A stretch of DNA of 64,000 nt from Gammaproteobacteria bacterium (GCA_025357835.1 JANYLM010000130.1:1-64000), one strand, 5' to 3'; positions 8,218 to 17,178 are shown, numbered from the stretch's first letter. Notes: generated by a model not told the origin, from the letters alone. Program-made: numbers and translations.

Positions 8218-10647
8218 ATGCCGACCCGTATTGCCGCCGCGCGATTCCTGTCCATTGGTGTGCTCAGTGTCGTAACGTTTGCGTTGTGCGCCTGTGGCGG
8301 CGCGCAAGAGCGAAAGGCGCGGCATCTCGCCAAGGGGCAAACCTACCTCGCCGACGGCAATTTCGACAAGGCGCGCGTTGAATTTCAAAATGCACTGCAA
8401 ATTGCCCCCGCTGATCCCGAAGCAAGGTTCGCGATGGGGGTCGTGGATGAAAAGCTAGCGAAAACACGTGAGGCAGCCCAGTTCTATCAGGGCACTATCG
8501 ATGTCAGTCCGGACCACCTGGGAGCGCGCACCAACCTGGCGCGCTTGTATATTTTCTCGGGAATCACTGATCGAGCATTGGAATTGATCAGCCCCTCTCT
8601 GGAGAAGCACCCGGACGATTCTGAGCTACTGACTCTGCGCGCGGCCGCCCGGGTTCAGCAAAAGGACCTTAGCGGCGCCCAGGCGGATGCAGAACGCGCA
8701 GTCGAACTAGACCCGAAAAACCAAGATGCGGTCGGAACCCTGGCGGGTGTTTATACATCGACCAAGGCCGTCGATAAAGCGCAGGCCCTATTGGAATCAT
8801 CGATCGCGAAAATACCGGAGACGGTGGATTTGCGGTTGGCGCTCGCGCAAGTATATGCGGGTGAAAATCGCACCGCGGATTCGGAACGGATCTTATTGGA
8901 CCTGGTGAGATTGCGACCCACCGATAAGGCGCACCGCATTCGCCTCGCGCAGCTCTATGCGCGTCAGAATCAATTGGACGCGGCGGAGCACGCGCTGAGA
9001 GATGGCATCAAAGCTATACCGCAGGATCGGGAACTGAAGCTCTCGCTTGCGGAGTTCCTCGCCACCCGCAGGAGTCCGGCGGCCGCCGAGAAAGAGCTCA
9101 AAGCCATGGTGATCGCGGACCCAAAGGACTTCGAAATGAAGTTCGCATTGGCGAAGTTTTATCAGGTCAACCGCCAGCCGGCCCTCGCAGAAGGCATTTA
9201 TCAGCAGGTTATCGATGGCGAGAAGCTCGACGCAGCGGGTCTCACGGCGCGCGACCGCCTCGCGGAATTGCGCGCTCAGCGCAATGACGTAGCGGGCGCG
9301 CAGGTACTGATAGGCGAAGTATTGGCCAAGAGTCCGCGCGATGACGATGCCTTGGTTTTGCGCAGCAATATCGCCATGGCGAAAAGAGACCCTAAATCCG
9401 CGATTGCCGATTTGCGCACCGTGTTGCGCGATCAGCCCAATGCCATCGGCGTGCTGCGGACTTTGGCGCGCGCCCATCTGGCCAATGGCGAGCCTGCGAT
9501 CGCCGAGGAAACTATGCGCCGCGCGGTTGAGGCGAATCCAAAAGACGCTGCCTTGAGATTGGATTTGGCGCAGCTACTGGCGCAGCTGGGCAAGCCCGAG
9601 CAAGCTAAGCCCATCGTCGCCGAATTGGTGAAGGAGCAACCCAATAACATCCCAGCGTTGGACGTATTGTTTCGCGTCAGTGCGTCCATGAAGGACTATG
9701 TTACCGCTCGGTCCGCCGCCGAAGCCATTGTCACTACACAGCCGAAAGCGGCTGACGGCTTTTTTTACGAAGGCATGTTGGCCGAAACCGAGAAGCGAAA
9801 TGACGACGCATTGCGGTTGTACGACCAAGCGGTGGATCTGCAGCCGGAGGCGCTCGAACCACTGCAGGCGGAGATCAGGATGCTGGTCGCTGCCAAGCGG
9901 GTACCAGAGGCTATCAAACGACTTGACGCCTTGATCGCGCGGGTCCCAAGCAAAGCCTTGGCGCCCAACATGAAGGGCGAATTGCTGCTTGCACAGGGCA
10001 ATCCGAGCGATGCACAAGCTGCTTTCAAGCTAGCGATTGCGCGTGCGCCGAAGTGGTGGGAGCCCTACCGTGGGGTGGCGTACACCCAGTTCGCGGCCAA
10101 AGACTCGGATGCCGCGCTGGCTACCTTGCGTAGTGCGCAATCCTCGGTGGACGAGCCGAGTAAATTGAGCTTTGAAATAGCCTCATACTTCGAGCGAACC
10201 GGAAAGCCGGAAGAAGCGATTCGTCAATATGAGGACGTGATTCGCCGCGACCCCCAGTCCGAAGTGGCGGCAAATAATTTGGCCATGTTACTCGTGACAT
10301 TTGAGAAGGATGCGGCCAGTCTCGACCGGGCCAAATCCCTGTCCGCCCGATTTTCCGATTCGTCGAATCCTTCTTATTTGGATACCTACGGCTGGGTATT
10401 GTTCAAGCACGGCGAGGCAGCGGCCTCGATGCCAGTCCTCGAGCGCGTCGTATTGAAGGTGCCCGACGCGCCCGTGGCGCTGTATCACTTGGGAATGGCA
10501 CAGTCCCAGGCCGGTCGCCCAGCGCAAGCGGTTGATAGCCTCACGCGAGCTGTGAAGTCCGGGGCGAAATTCTCAGGCTTCGATGAGGCCAAAGCGACGC
10601 TCGACAAGCTGGCCACGCCAGCGGCCAACGCGCCGTCCAAGACGTGA
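8218..10647 (+). CDS. prsT: PrsT-like TPR-repeat lipoprotein of the PEP-CTERM system
   Basis: Lipobox ALCAC followed by about 800 aa of TPR repeats; immediately downstream of exosortase and glycosyltransferase. Confidence 0.78.
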   Translation: MPTRIAAARFLSIGVLSVVTFALCACGGAQERKARHLAKGQTYLADGNFDKARVEFQNALQIAPADPEARFAMGVVDEKLAKTREAAQFYQGTIDVSPDHLGARTNLARLYIFSGITDRALELISPSLEKHPDDSELLTLRAAARVQQKDLSGAQADAERAVELDPKNQDAVGTLAGVYTSTKAVDKAQALLESSIAKIPETVDLRLALAQVYAGENRTADSERILLDLVRLRPTDKAHRIRLAQLYARQNQLDAAEHALRDGIKAIPQDRELKLSLAEFLATRRSPAAAEKELKAMVIADPKDFEMKFALAKFYQVNRQPALAEGIYQQVIDGEKLDAAGLTARDRLAELRAQRNDVAGAQVLIGEVLAKSPRDDDALVLRSNIAMAKRDPKSAIADLRTVLRDQPNAIGVLRTLARAHLANGEPAIAEETMRRAVEANPKDAALRLDLAQLLAQLGKPEQAKPIVAELVKEQPNNIPALDVLFRVSASMKDYVTARSAAEAIVTTQPKAADGFFYEGMLAETEKRNDDALRLYDQAVDLQPEALEPLQAEIRMLVAAKRVPEAIKRLDALIARVPSKALAPNMKGELLLAQGNPSDAQAAFKLAIARAPKWWEPYRGVAYTQFAAKDSDAALATLRSAQSSVDEPSKLSFEIASYFERTGKPEEAIRQYEDVIRRDPQSEVAANNLAMLLVTFEKDAASLDRAKSLSARFSDSSNPSYLDTYGWVLFKHGEAAASMPVLERVVLKVPDAPVALYHLGMAQSQAGRPAQAVDSLTRAVKSGAKFSGFDEAKATLDKLATPAANAPSKT

Positions 10648-10691
10648 ATTTTTCAAGTCGTTCCACTTAATTCGAGAAATCGGAGTATTCG

Positions 10692-12746
10692 ATGAATCAA
10701 AGACCCTCGCAGGGATTCTTGGCGTTTGCCGTGGCGTGCTGCGCGTTCTGGGACGTCGCTCACGCGGCAGACCCCTTGCCCGCGGAGACGCGACTCGTTG
10801 CAGCTAGCAATGCCCCGGTGACTTTATATGGGACTGCCTCCAACCAGCCAGCCTCATTCACCATCGCAAACCCCGAAGACCTCGTCGTCACCCTGACCGA
10901 TCTGAAAATTCCCACTGCGCTGGCTTCTGCCGGCGTCGTGGTGACTCAGGCGGGCGCCATTGCAGGTAGCGCGCTGCTGGCCGCTCCGGCGACTACGGCG
11001 ACGGTTTCGCTTCCTGCCGCCAATGGGAACTACACGCTGTACGTCTTCGGTGTTCCGGACTCCGCGGCTAGCGTCGGTACGTTTACCGCTTGCGTGGCGC
11101 CGAAAGCCAACCCATCTAATTGCATCCAAGGAGCATCACTGTCGGGGAACATCACCTCGCAATCCACGGCCAAAGACCCGACGGTGTCGACTTTGAGCAC
11201 CAACCTGAGCGTCACGACGTCGGGCTCGTACACGTTCACCTTCGCCGATTTGCAATTTCCGGCCGCATTGAGCACGCCGCCTAGCGTGGTCTTGTCTCAA
11301 GGCAGTACTGTCATCTTCCCACCAGGGCAGACCACCAACCCCGCGATTACCTCCGGCACCTCCCTGAACTTGAGCGCCGGTACTTACACCGTTTTTGCCA
11401 TTGCCCAGGCAGATCAGACAATCAAGTCCGGCTTGTACGGCATCACCATCAGCGGCCCCGCGGGTGTTGCGCCTCTATTGAATGCTGCCATACCCGTCGG
11501 ACTCTCGAATGCTGCGGCATCGTTCAATAATCCCGCTGCACAATCCGTGACGCTCAAGGTTACGGACTACGGGTTCCCCGGACCTCTTGCGAGCGGGAGC
11601 GCGCTGTTGACTGCTGGGGGCAGTGCTCTGGGTACGGCCAGCGCCGCCGGCGGTGCGGCAAGCTTCGCGGCCCCGGCGGGAACTCTCCAGCTCTGGACCT
11701 ATGGAAACGCGGGTGCCACTGCCGGCACCTTCAGCGCCGATGTGTCGGCGGGATCGACAGACTTGTACACGGCTGCGCAAGGCATTCAAGCTGCTGCGGT
11801 CCCTTCGACTTATGCGTATGCATTCGTTGTGCCGCAGCCGCTATTGGCGGGCGCCTATCAGGCCACCGCGGCAGATCTGCAATTCCCTTCGCAACTGAGC
11901 GCCGTGTCGTTTGCGGTCGCACAAAGCGGCTCAATCGTAAAGCAGTCAGCCGCCGCTGGGACGGTGAATTTCACGGCCATCGCTGGGACGGCGATCCTAT
12001 TGGTCAGTGCGCAGGCACCCTCCGCGGGCAGCGCTTCAGGCAGTGGTCTGTTCGACGTCAATCTGCAGACCAGCGGAACGTCTGCACAGCTGGTGTATGA
12101 CAAGACCCAGCGGGTGGGCAATGCCACGCTGTTCGATTCACAGACACTTACCGTCGGTGTGAATGCCAGTTTTGATGTGAGTTTGACCGATCTGAAATTT
12201 CCAGCACAATTTAGCAACTTAGCGCTGGTGGTCTCGCGCGGTGCTGAATTTCTGGGCAAGGCCTATGGCGGGGGCTTATTTACGTTTCCCGCGTCTCCCG
12301 GCACTTATCAGTTGACCTTCGTCGCCACCCCTGCCACCCAGCCCCCGCAGCAGGTAGGTCTCTACGGTGTTTCGATCGTTTACTCCCCACCGGCGATCAC
12401 GCTGTCTTCCAGCGCGACGACGGCGGTCACGGGCACCGCCATTACGCTGAGTTGGAGCGCCACCAATGCAGTGAGTTGCGCGGCCAGTGGTGGCAGCTGG
12501 ATGGGCAGCAAGAACACGAGCAGCGGCACAGAGTCCGTCGTTCTGGATGCGACGACGACCTATAAGCTGGCTTGCACGGGTGACGGCGGTACAACGTCTC
12601 AATCGGTGACTGTTGCCGCCACAGCGAAACCATCGAGTTCAGGGGGCGGCGGCGGGGCGCTAGGTCTCGGTTTCCTTGCGCTAGGAAGCGCGCTGGCGAG
12701 CATACGCATGGTCAGATATACGCGACGAGACAAGCGCCAAGCCTAG
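10692..12746 (+). CDS. Secreted protein with five about 105-aa tandem repeats, an Ig-like segment and a GlyGly-CTERM-like tail; function unknown
   Basis: Signal peptide; repeats marked by DLKIPTAL, DLQFPAAL, DYGFPGPL, DLQFPSQL, DLKFPAQF; C-terminus SSSGGGGGALGLGFLALGSALASIRMVRYTRR. Confidence 0.75.
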   Translation: MNQRPSQGFLAFAVACCAFWDVAHAADPLPAETRLVAASNAPVTLYGTASNQPASFTIANPEDLVVTLTDLKIPTALASAGVVVTQAGAIAGSALLAAPATTATVSLPAANGNYTLYVFGVPDSAASVGTFTACVAPKANPSNCIQGASLSGNITSQSTAKDPTVSTLSTNLSVTTSGSYTFTFADLQFPAALSTPPSVVLSQGSTVIFPPGQTTNPAITSGTSLNLSAGTYTVFAIAQADQTIKSGLYGITISGPAGVAPLLNAAIPVGLSNAAASFNNPAAQSVTLKVTDYGFPGPLASGSALLTAGGSALGTASAAGGAASFAAPAGTLQLWTYGNAGATAGTFSADVSAGSTDLYTAAQGIQAAAVPSTYAYAFVVPQPLLAGAYQATAADLQFPSQLSAVSFAVAQSGSIVKQSAAAGTVNFTAIAGTAILLVSAQAPSAGSASGSGLFDVNLQTSGTSAQLVYDKTQRVGNATLFDSQTLTVGVNASFDVSLTDLKFPAQFSNLALVVSRGAEFLGKAYGGGLFTFPASPGTYQLTFVATPATQPPQQVGLYGVSIVYSPPAITLSSSATTAVTGTAITLSWSATNAVSCAASGGSWMGSKNTSSGTESVVLDATTTYKLACTGDGGTTSQSVTVAATAKPSSSGGGGGALGLGFLALGSALASIRMVRYTRRDKRQA

Positions 12747-12892
12747 TAAAACCGGGACACAGCGTACCCGGCACCGGCCGCCGGTCGCTGTTGCTAAATT
12801 GTAACGCTGAGGAACGATTTGCTGTTACACGCATTCATTATGCTTCGTCACAAGTAACCAAAATCGCGAATGATTCGCAGCGTGCGCAGACC

Positions 12893-13618
12893 ATGAATTA
12901 CAGAGACTACGTGAAATCGACTGTTGTGCCCTTGGGCCTGACTCTGGTGCTCGGCGCGACAGTAGCCCATGCCGACCTGGTGACCCCCGTTGGCACCAAT
13001 CAGCCTCTGATCTTGGCTCTCAGCTGGTCCGCAACCGGTGCCGGCACGCGGTCTCCAGCGACAATTACGGGTGACCCCACCACCACGTCGGGACCTGTCA
13101 AAGTCAGCGATCTGACGGGCAATCCGGCAAGCAACTACAGCTTCACCAACAGTTTTTCGGCGGCAAACGGCGCTTACGCCGCCGGCACGCTTCAGGGGCA
13201 GAAATACAATTTCGTTGATACTTACGTGATTGATATTCCGACTGCTCAGGCCAGTGCGTACATCTTTTCCTTGAACCTAACACAGCAGCTGGGTATTCAA
13301 AATCTGACCGCGCGCCTGTACGACTATTCCGCCGGTGGTGTCCAGAATCTGACCATCGGCGGAACTGGCGCCGTCAATGGTGTAGTTGCGGGTCCGTGGT
13401 CGCCCGAAGTCAACGGGGTGGTTTCCTCCACCCAGCTGTTGGCAGCGAACGTGACTAGCGGTGAATACGTACTGCAGGTAGTGGGCCTGGAAACGGGTAC
13501 CCAAAGCGGCATGTACAACGGAAGTTTGGCGGTTACGCCGGTACCGCTGCCGGCTGCACTGCCGTTATTGCTGTCGGGGTTGGGCGGTCTTGGTCTTTGG
13601 GGCCGTCGCCGCCGCTGA
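12893..13618 (+). CDS. VPLPA-CTERM sorting-domain secreted protein
   Basis: Signal peptide MNYRDYVKSTVVPLGLTLVLGATVAHA; C-terminus TPVPLPAALPLLLSGLGGLGLWGRRRR. Confidence 0.88.
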   Translation: MNYRDYVKSTVVPLGLTLVLGATVAHADLVTPVGTNQPLILALSWSATGAGTRSPATITGDPTTTSGPVKVSDLTGNPASNYSFTNSFSAANGAYAAGTLQGQKYNFVDTYVIDIPTAQASAYIFSLNLTQQLGIQNLTARLYDYSAGGVQNLTIGGTGAVNGVVAGPWSPEVNGVVSSTQLLAANVTSGEYVLQVVGLETGTQSGMYNGSLAVTPVPLPAALPLLLSGLGGLGLWGRRRR

Positions 13619-13701
13619 GCTTTCGCCGGGCGTGCCGACAGGGGCGCAGGCATCTTCCACCCGTTAGACGCGCTCGCCCAGAGCGGACATACTCTCAAAC
13701 G

Positions 13702-14604
13702 ATGAAGTGTGTCTATCACCCGTCGTACTCCATCGCCTTGCCGCCCGGGCATCCTTTTCCGATGAGTAAGTATTTCGTGCTCAAGGACCAGCTCATTGCG
13801 GAAGGGATACTGTCAGCCGACGATATTCTGCAGCCGGCGCCGCTCGACACCCCCACTCTGGAGCTGGTGCATACGCGCGAATACTTGGCCAAGCTGGCGG
13901 CATCCGGCCTAACCGCGGCGGAGCAACGGCGTCTCGGCCTGCCTTGGTCGGAGGCGCTATGGCAAAGATCTTGTCTCGCTTCGGCGGGGACTCTGTTGGC
14001 GGCCCGCGCGGCGCTGGAGCATGGATTGGCCGGCAATCTGGCCGGCGGCACGCATCATGCCTTTGCCGATCATGGCGAGGGATTCTGTGTGCTCAACGAC
14101 GTCGCTATCGCCATACGTAAGTTGCAATCGGAGCGCGCCATCGAGCGGGCCGCAATCGTCGATCTCGATGTCCACCAAGGCAACGGCACGGCCGCCATTT
14201 TCGAAGCGGTGGACGAAGTCTTTACGTTCTCCATGCACGGGGAGCGGAACTATCCCATGGCGAAGATGCGTTCCAATCTGGACGTGCCCCTGAATGATGG
14301 GGCGGGCGACGACGAGTACCTCGAGGCGCTGCAGAGGCATTTGCCGATCGTGCTCGATACTGCTAAGGCCGATATCGTCTTCTATCTCGCCGGCGTGGAT
14401 GTGGCCGCCGGCGACCGCTATGGCAAACTGTCGCTCACGGAGCAGGGCATACGCCGCCGTGATCGATCGTTGATCGAGGCGGTGCGCGGTCGTGGTCTGC
14501 CTTTGACTATTGTGTTGGCGGGAGGCTATGCGGCGACGCGAGCGCGTACCGCCGAGTTGCATGCGCATGTATTTCGCGAATCGGTGGCCTACGAACGGAG
14601 GTGA
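13702..14604 (+). CDS. Histone deacetylase family protein (acetylpolyamine amidohydrolase / HDAC-like)
   Basis: LAGGTHHAFADHGEGFCVLNDVAIA, AAIVDLDVHQGNGTAAIF, VFYLAGVDVAAGDRYGKLSLT motifs. Confidence 0.92.
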   Translation: MKCVYHPSYSIALPPGHPFPMSKYFVLKDQLIAEGILSADDILQPAPLDTPTLELVHTREYLAKLAASGLTAAEQRRLGLPWSEALWQRSCLASAGTLLAARAALEHGLAGNLAGGTHHAFADHGEGFCVLNDVAIAIRKLQSERAIERAAIVDLDVHQGNGTAAIFEAVDEVFTFSMHGERNYPMAKMRSNLDVPLNDGAGDDEYLEALQRHLPIVLDTAKADIVFYLAGVDVAAGDRYGKLSLTEQGIRRRDRSLIEAVRGRGLPLTIVLAGGYAATRARTAELHAHVFRESVAYERR

Positions 14605-14665
14605 CGAGGTGTTCTATCTGGCGGGCGTGGGCGTGGTTGGCGGTGACCGCAATAGCAAACTATAG
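14603..14665 (+). pseudogene. HDAC paralogue relic (DEVFYLAGVGVVGGDRNSKL*)
   Basis: 21 codons matching DIVFYLAGVDVAAGDRYGKLS of the adjacent HDAC gene. Confidence 0.75.
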
Positions 14666-14717
14666 AACGAATGGCGGTAAACGACATTGAGGCTTTAAAC
14701 AAAATGAGGGTTGCATC

Positions 14718-15140
14718 TTGACCGTGTCCATGCGCCCCGCGCACAAGATTCGCATTCACTGCCCCATATTGCAGGAGACCTACGCCGCGCTGCTCGAGGG
14801 AAATCTGGACGCGCTTGAGAGCGACCCCGTAGCGGCCAAAATGCTGGCTATTATCCGGGGCCATAATCCTCTGGGAGATTTCGATCTCTACCACGGAGTG
14901 TTCGAGTTGTCCTTCGGGGTGGAGGGCTTCACGGCCACGGACCGGGCGCAGCCCACCGCGGGTGAGCCGGGCCGCGCCACGCTGTCGCCGACGGTCATTA
15001 TCACCACCTATGTGGATGCAGCGGCGAGCCGAGCCGAGGTGGCGGCGGTGATCGAGGATCTGGTCCGTGCCCATCCCTGGGAGTTGCCGGTGATCGAATT
15101 GTCCGATGCCGTGGTTCAGTTGGTTCAGCGCCGCGAATAG
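14718..15140 (+). CDS. Small conserved protein, possibly CutA/NIF3-like fold; function unknown
   Basis: C-terminal VAAVIEDLVRAHPWELPVIELSD resembles the HPYE.P motif of this superfamily. Confidence 0.4.
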   Translation: MTVSMRPAHKIRIHCPILQETYAALLEGNLDALESDPVAAKMLAIIRGHNPLGDFDLYHGVFELSFGVEGFTATDRAQPTAGEPGRATLSPTVIITTYVDAAASRAEVAAVIEDLVRAHPWELPVIELSDAVVQLVQRRE

Positions 15141-15169
15141 AGTCAATGGTTTAAAAAATGGCATTTTAC

Positions 15170-15187
15170 AAATGGGAATTCCCATTT
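15170..15187. promoter_or_regulatory. Perfect 18-bp palindrome, candidate TA operator
   Basis: AAATGGGAATTCCCATTT equals its own reverse complement; 12 bp upstream of the AbrB ATG. Confidence 0.65.
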
Positions 15188-15199
15188 TATATTGCCATT

Positions 15200-15474
15200 A
15201 TGAGTACGACAGTTACCCTCGACAAGGCAGGCCGAGTCGTTATTCCCAAAACGCTACGCGACGACCTGCAGCTTGCACCGGGAGACATACTTGCCCTGGA
15301 GTCTGACGGGGACAGTGTGGTGCTTCGCCCAGTGGTTCGGCTTCTGCGTTACGTAAGAAGCATGGCATTTGGGTGTTCCGCGGCGGGCAGAAGCTCTCCG
15401 GTGTTGAAACGAACAGGGCGATCGAGAGCCTACGGCGAGAGCGGGACCGCGCAGTGCGCGGTTCTTCGGAGTGA
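15200..15474 (+). pseudogene. AbrB/MazE-type VapB antitoxin with a 1-nt frameshift near 15334
   Basis: MSTTVTLDKAGRVVIPKTLRDDLQLAPGDILALESDGDSVVLRPV in frame, then GSASALRKKHGIWVFRGGQKLSGVETNRAIESLRRERDRAVRGSSE* in another frame. Confidence 0.82.
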
Positions 15475-15896
15475 AAGCCTTCCTGGACACCTCCGTGCTG
15501 GTTGCCACCTTTTACGGGGACCACGAGCATCACGAATCGAGTTTCGGTCTCTTTCTAAAGCAGGGACGCTCTACGGGCTGCACGGCGGCGCACTGCTTGG
15601 CGGAATTTTACTCGGTAGTGACAGGGAAGCCGGGCAAGGGGCGAGCAAGTCCCGATGAGGCTCTGCTTTTTCTGCGAGACGTCCGCGAGCGCTTGACCTT
15701 GGTCACGCTCGACGAAAATGAATATTTCAAAGTACTCGATGAAGCCGCTTCAGCCGGTATTATCGGTGGCAGCGCTTACGACGCGATCGCCGCGCATTGC
15801 GCTCTGAAAGCCAAAGCACAAACTATTTACACTTGGAATATCAAGCATTTTAACCGTCTCGGCGAGAATGTTGCTTCGCGCGTCAGACAACCCTAG
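15471..15896 (+). CDS. vapC: VapC-family PIN-domain toxin
   Basis: VKAFLDTSVLVATF, LAEFYSV, AYDAIAAHCAL, TWNIKHFNRLG; GTG start overlaps antitoxin stop. Confidence 0.88.
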   Translation: MKAFLDTSVLVATFYGDHEHHESSFGLFLKQGRSTGCTAAHCLAEFYSVVTGKPGKGRASPDEALLFLRDVRERLTLVTLDENEYFKVLDEAASAGIIGGSAYDAIAAHCALKAKAQTIYTWNIKHFNRLGENVASRVRQP

Positions 15897-16063
15897 GAGC
15901 CCGTTTTCAAGGCACCACTGATATTGATGCCTACGAGCACTAGTCATCTTTCGGCGAAGCGTCCCGGCTGATGTCCGGGCGGCCTTCTTTAGGAGTGCCT
16001 GAGGCGGTCGATAGCAAAGCCGGAGTAGGTAAGGGGCGGCCGGAAGCGTGATCTTGCGCCGTG

Positions 16064-16081
16064 GTATAACCGGGGTTATAC
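16064..16081. promoter_or_regulatory. Inverted repeat, candidate operator of the RHH/MazF module
   Basis: GTATAACC-GG-GGTTATAC immediately before antitoxin ATG at 16088. Confidence 0.55.
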
Positions 16082-16087
16082 TGTACG

Positions 16088-16333
16088 ATGAAGACCGCAA
16101 TCTCCATTCCCGACGTCATTTTTGAAGATGCCGAGCGTATGGCAAAACGTCGCGGCATCTCGCGGAGCGAGCTGTATGCGAAAGCGGTCGCTGAGTATCT
16201 CAATGCCGAGCGCTTCCAGGGCGTTCGTGAACGCCTTGATTCCATCTACGGCGATATCGACCCGCAAGTTTCGAGGCTCGATCCGGAGCTGGCCCGCCTC
16301 CAATACGCCTCACTTGATAAGGACGAGTGGTAA
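16088..16333 (+). CDS. Ribbon-helix-helix antitoxin (MazE/CopG-like)
   Basis: MKTAISIPDVIFEDAERMAKRRGISRSELYAKAVAEYL. Confidence 0.85.
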   Translation: MKTAISIPDVIFEDAERMAKRRGISRSELYAKAVAEYLNAERFQGVRERLDSIYGDIDPQVSRLDPELARLQYASLDKDEW

Positions 16334-16671
16334 TGCGGCGGGGCGAAATATGGTGGGCTTCGCTCGGCGATCCTAGCGGCTCAGGCCCAGGCTATCGCCG
16401 GCCCGTCGTCATCGTGCAGGCCGACGATTTCAATGACAGCGCAATACGCACTGTCCTTTGCGTATCGGTGACCTCGAATTTACGGCTCGGTGAGGCGCCC
16501 GGAAATGTCCGACTGGCGCGCCGCGCAAGCGGGTTGGCCAAGGACTCCATCGCCAATGTGTCCCGGGTGATCACCACCGACAAGCAATTTCTAACGCAAC
16601 GTATCGGGCGATTGGCGCCTACGACTTTGCGCGATATCGATGCCGGTCTGCGGCTGGTTCTGGCGCTGTGA
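16333..16671 (+). CDS. MazF/PemK-family endoribonuclease toxin
   Basis: MRRGEIWWASLGDPSGSGPGYRRPVVIVQADDFN; overlaps antitoxin stop (TAATG). Confidence 0.92.
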   Translation: MRRGEIWWASLGDPSGSGPGYRRPVVIVQADDFNDSAIRTVLCVSVTSNLRLGEAPGNVRLARRASGLAKDSIANVSRVITTDKQFLTQRIGRLAPTTLRDIDAGLRLVLAL

Positions 16672-16707
16672 TTCCTTAGGTAGCCTTCGGGCCGAGTATT
16701 CGCCCGT

Positions 16708-17178
16708 CTAGAAGCGAAACCCCAGCCGCCGATACACATCGGCCAGCAGCCATAGCGGCCCAATCATCAGGAACTGGAGGTCTTTGAAGAAGGACGGGCG
16801 CTTGCCTTCGACGGCGTGGCCAATGAACTGGCCAATCCACGCGACCACGAACAAGAACACGCAGATGCTCCACAACGGCACGCCATCCAAGTGATCGAGT
16901 CGGCCCAGGGACCAGAGAAAGGCGAGCAGCGGCGGCAGGGCGCCAAGCGCTAGGCGGATGGACAGCATCGCGTAATACAGAAGAGCGCCGAGCACTGTGA
17001 AGCTGGACCAGTTCGCGGCCGGATACGCGTTCCGAATGCTGCCCGGAAAGGGCAGCGACCATAGGAGCCCGAGGACACACCAAAGGATCACCGGCACGCA
17101 AATCCAATGCAGGGCCTTATTGGTGGGGTTGCGGTGGCTCTCCCCATAGTCATCGAGCCATTGAGTGGCTGTGCGCAT
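16708..17178 (-). CDS. Mpo1-like (DUF962) membrane protein
   Basis: WLDDYGESHRNPTNKALHWICVPVI, WIGQFIGHAVEGKRPSFFKDLQFLMIGPLW. Confidence 0.88.
   Translation of the reverse strand: MRTATQWLDDYGESHRNPTNKALHWICVPVILWCVLGLLWSLPFPGSIRNAYPAANWSSFTVLGALLYYAMLSIRLALGALPPLLAFLWSLGRLDHLDGVPLWSICVFLFVVAWIGQFIGHAVEGKRPSFFKDLQFLMIGPLWLLADVYRRLGFRF

Noticed and set aside
15200-15658. Single long AbrB-family protein as listed in the ORF track
   Set aside because: Beyond about codon 45 the frame does not encode antitoxin; conserved residues continue in another frame and the ORF overlaps the toxin.
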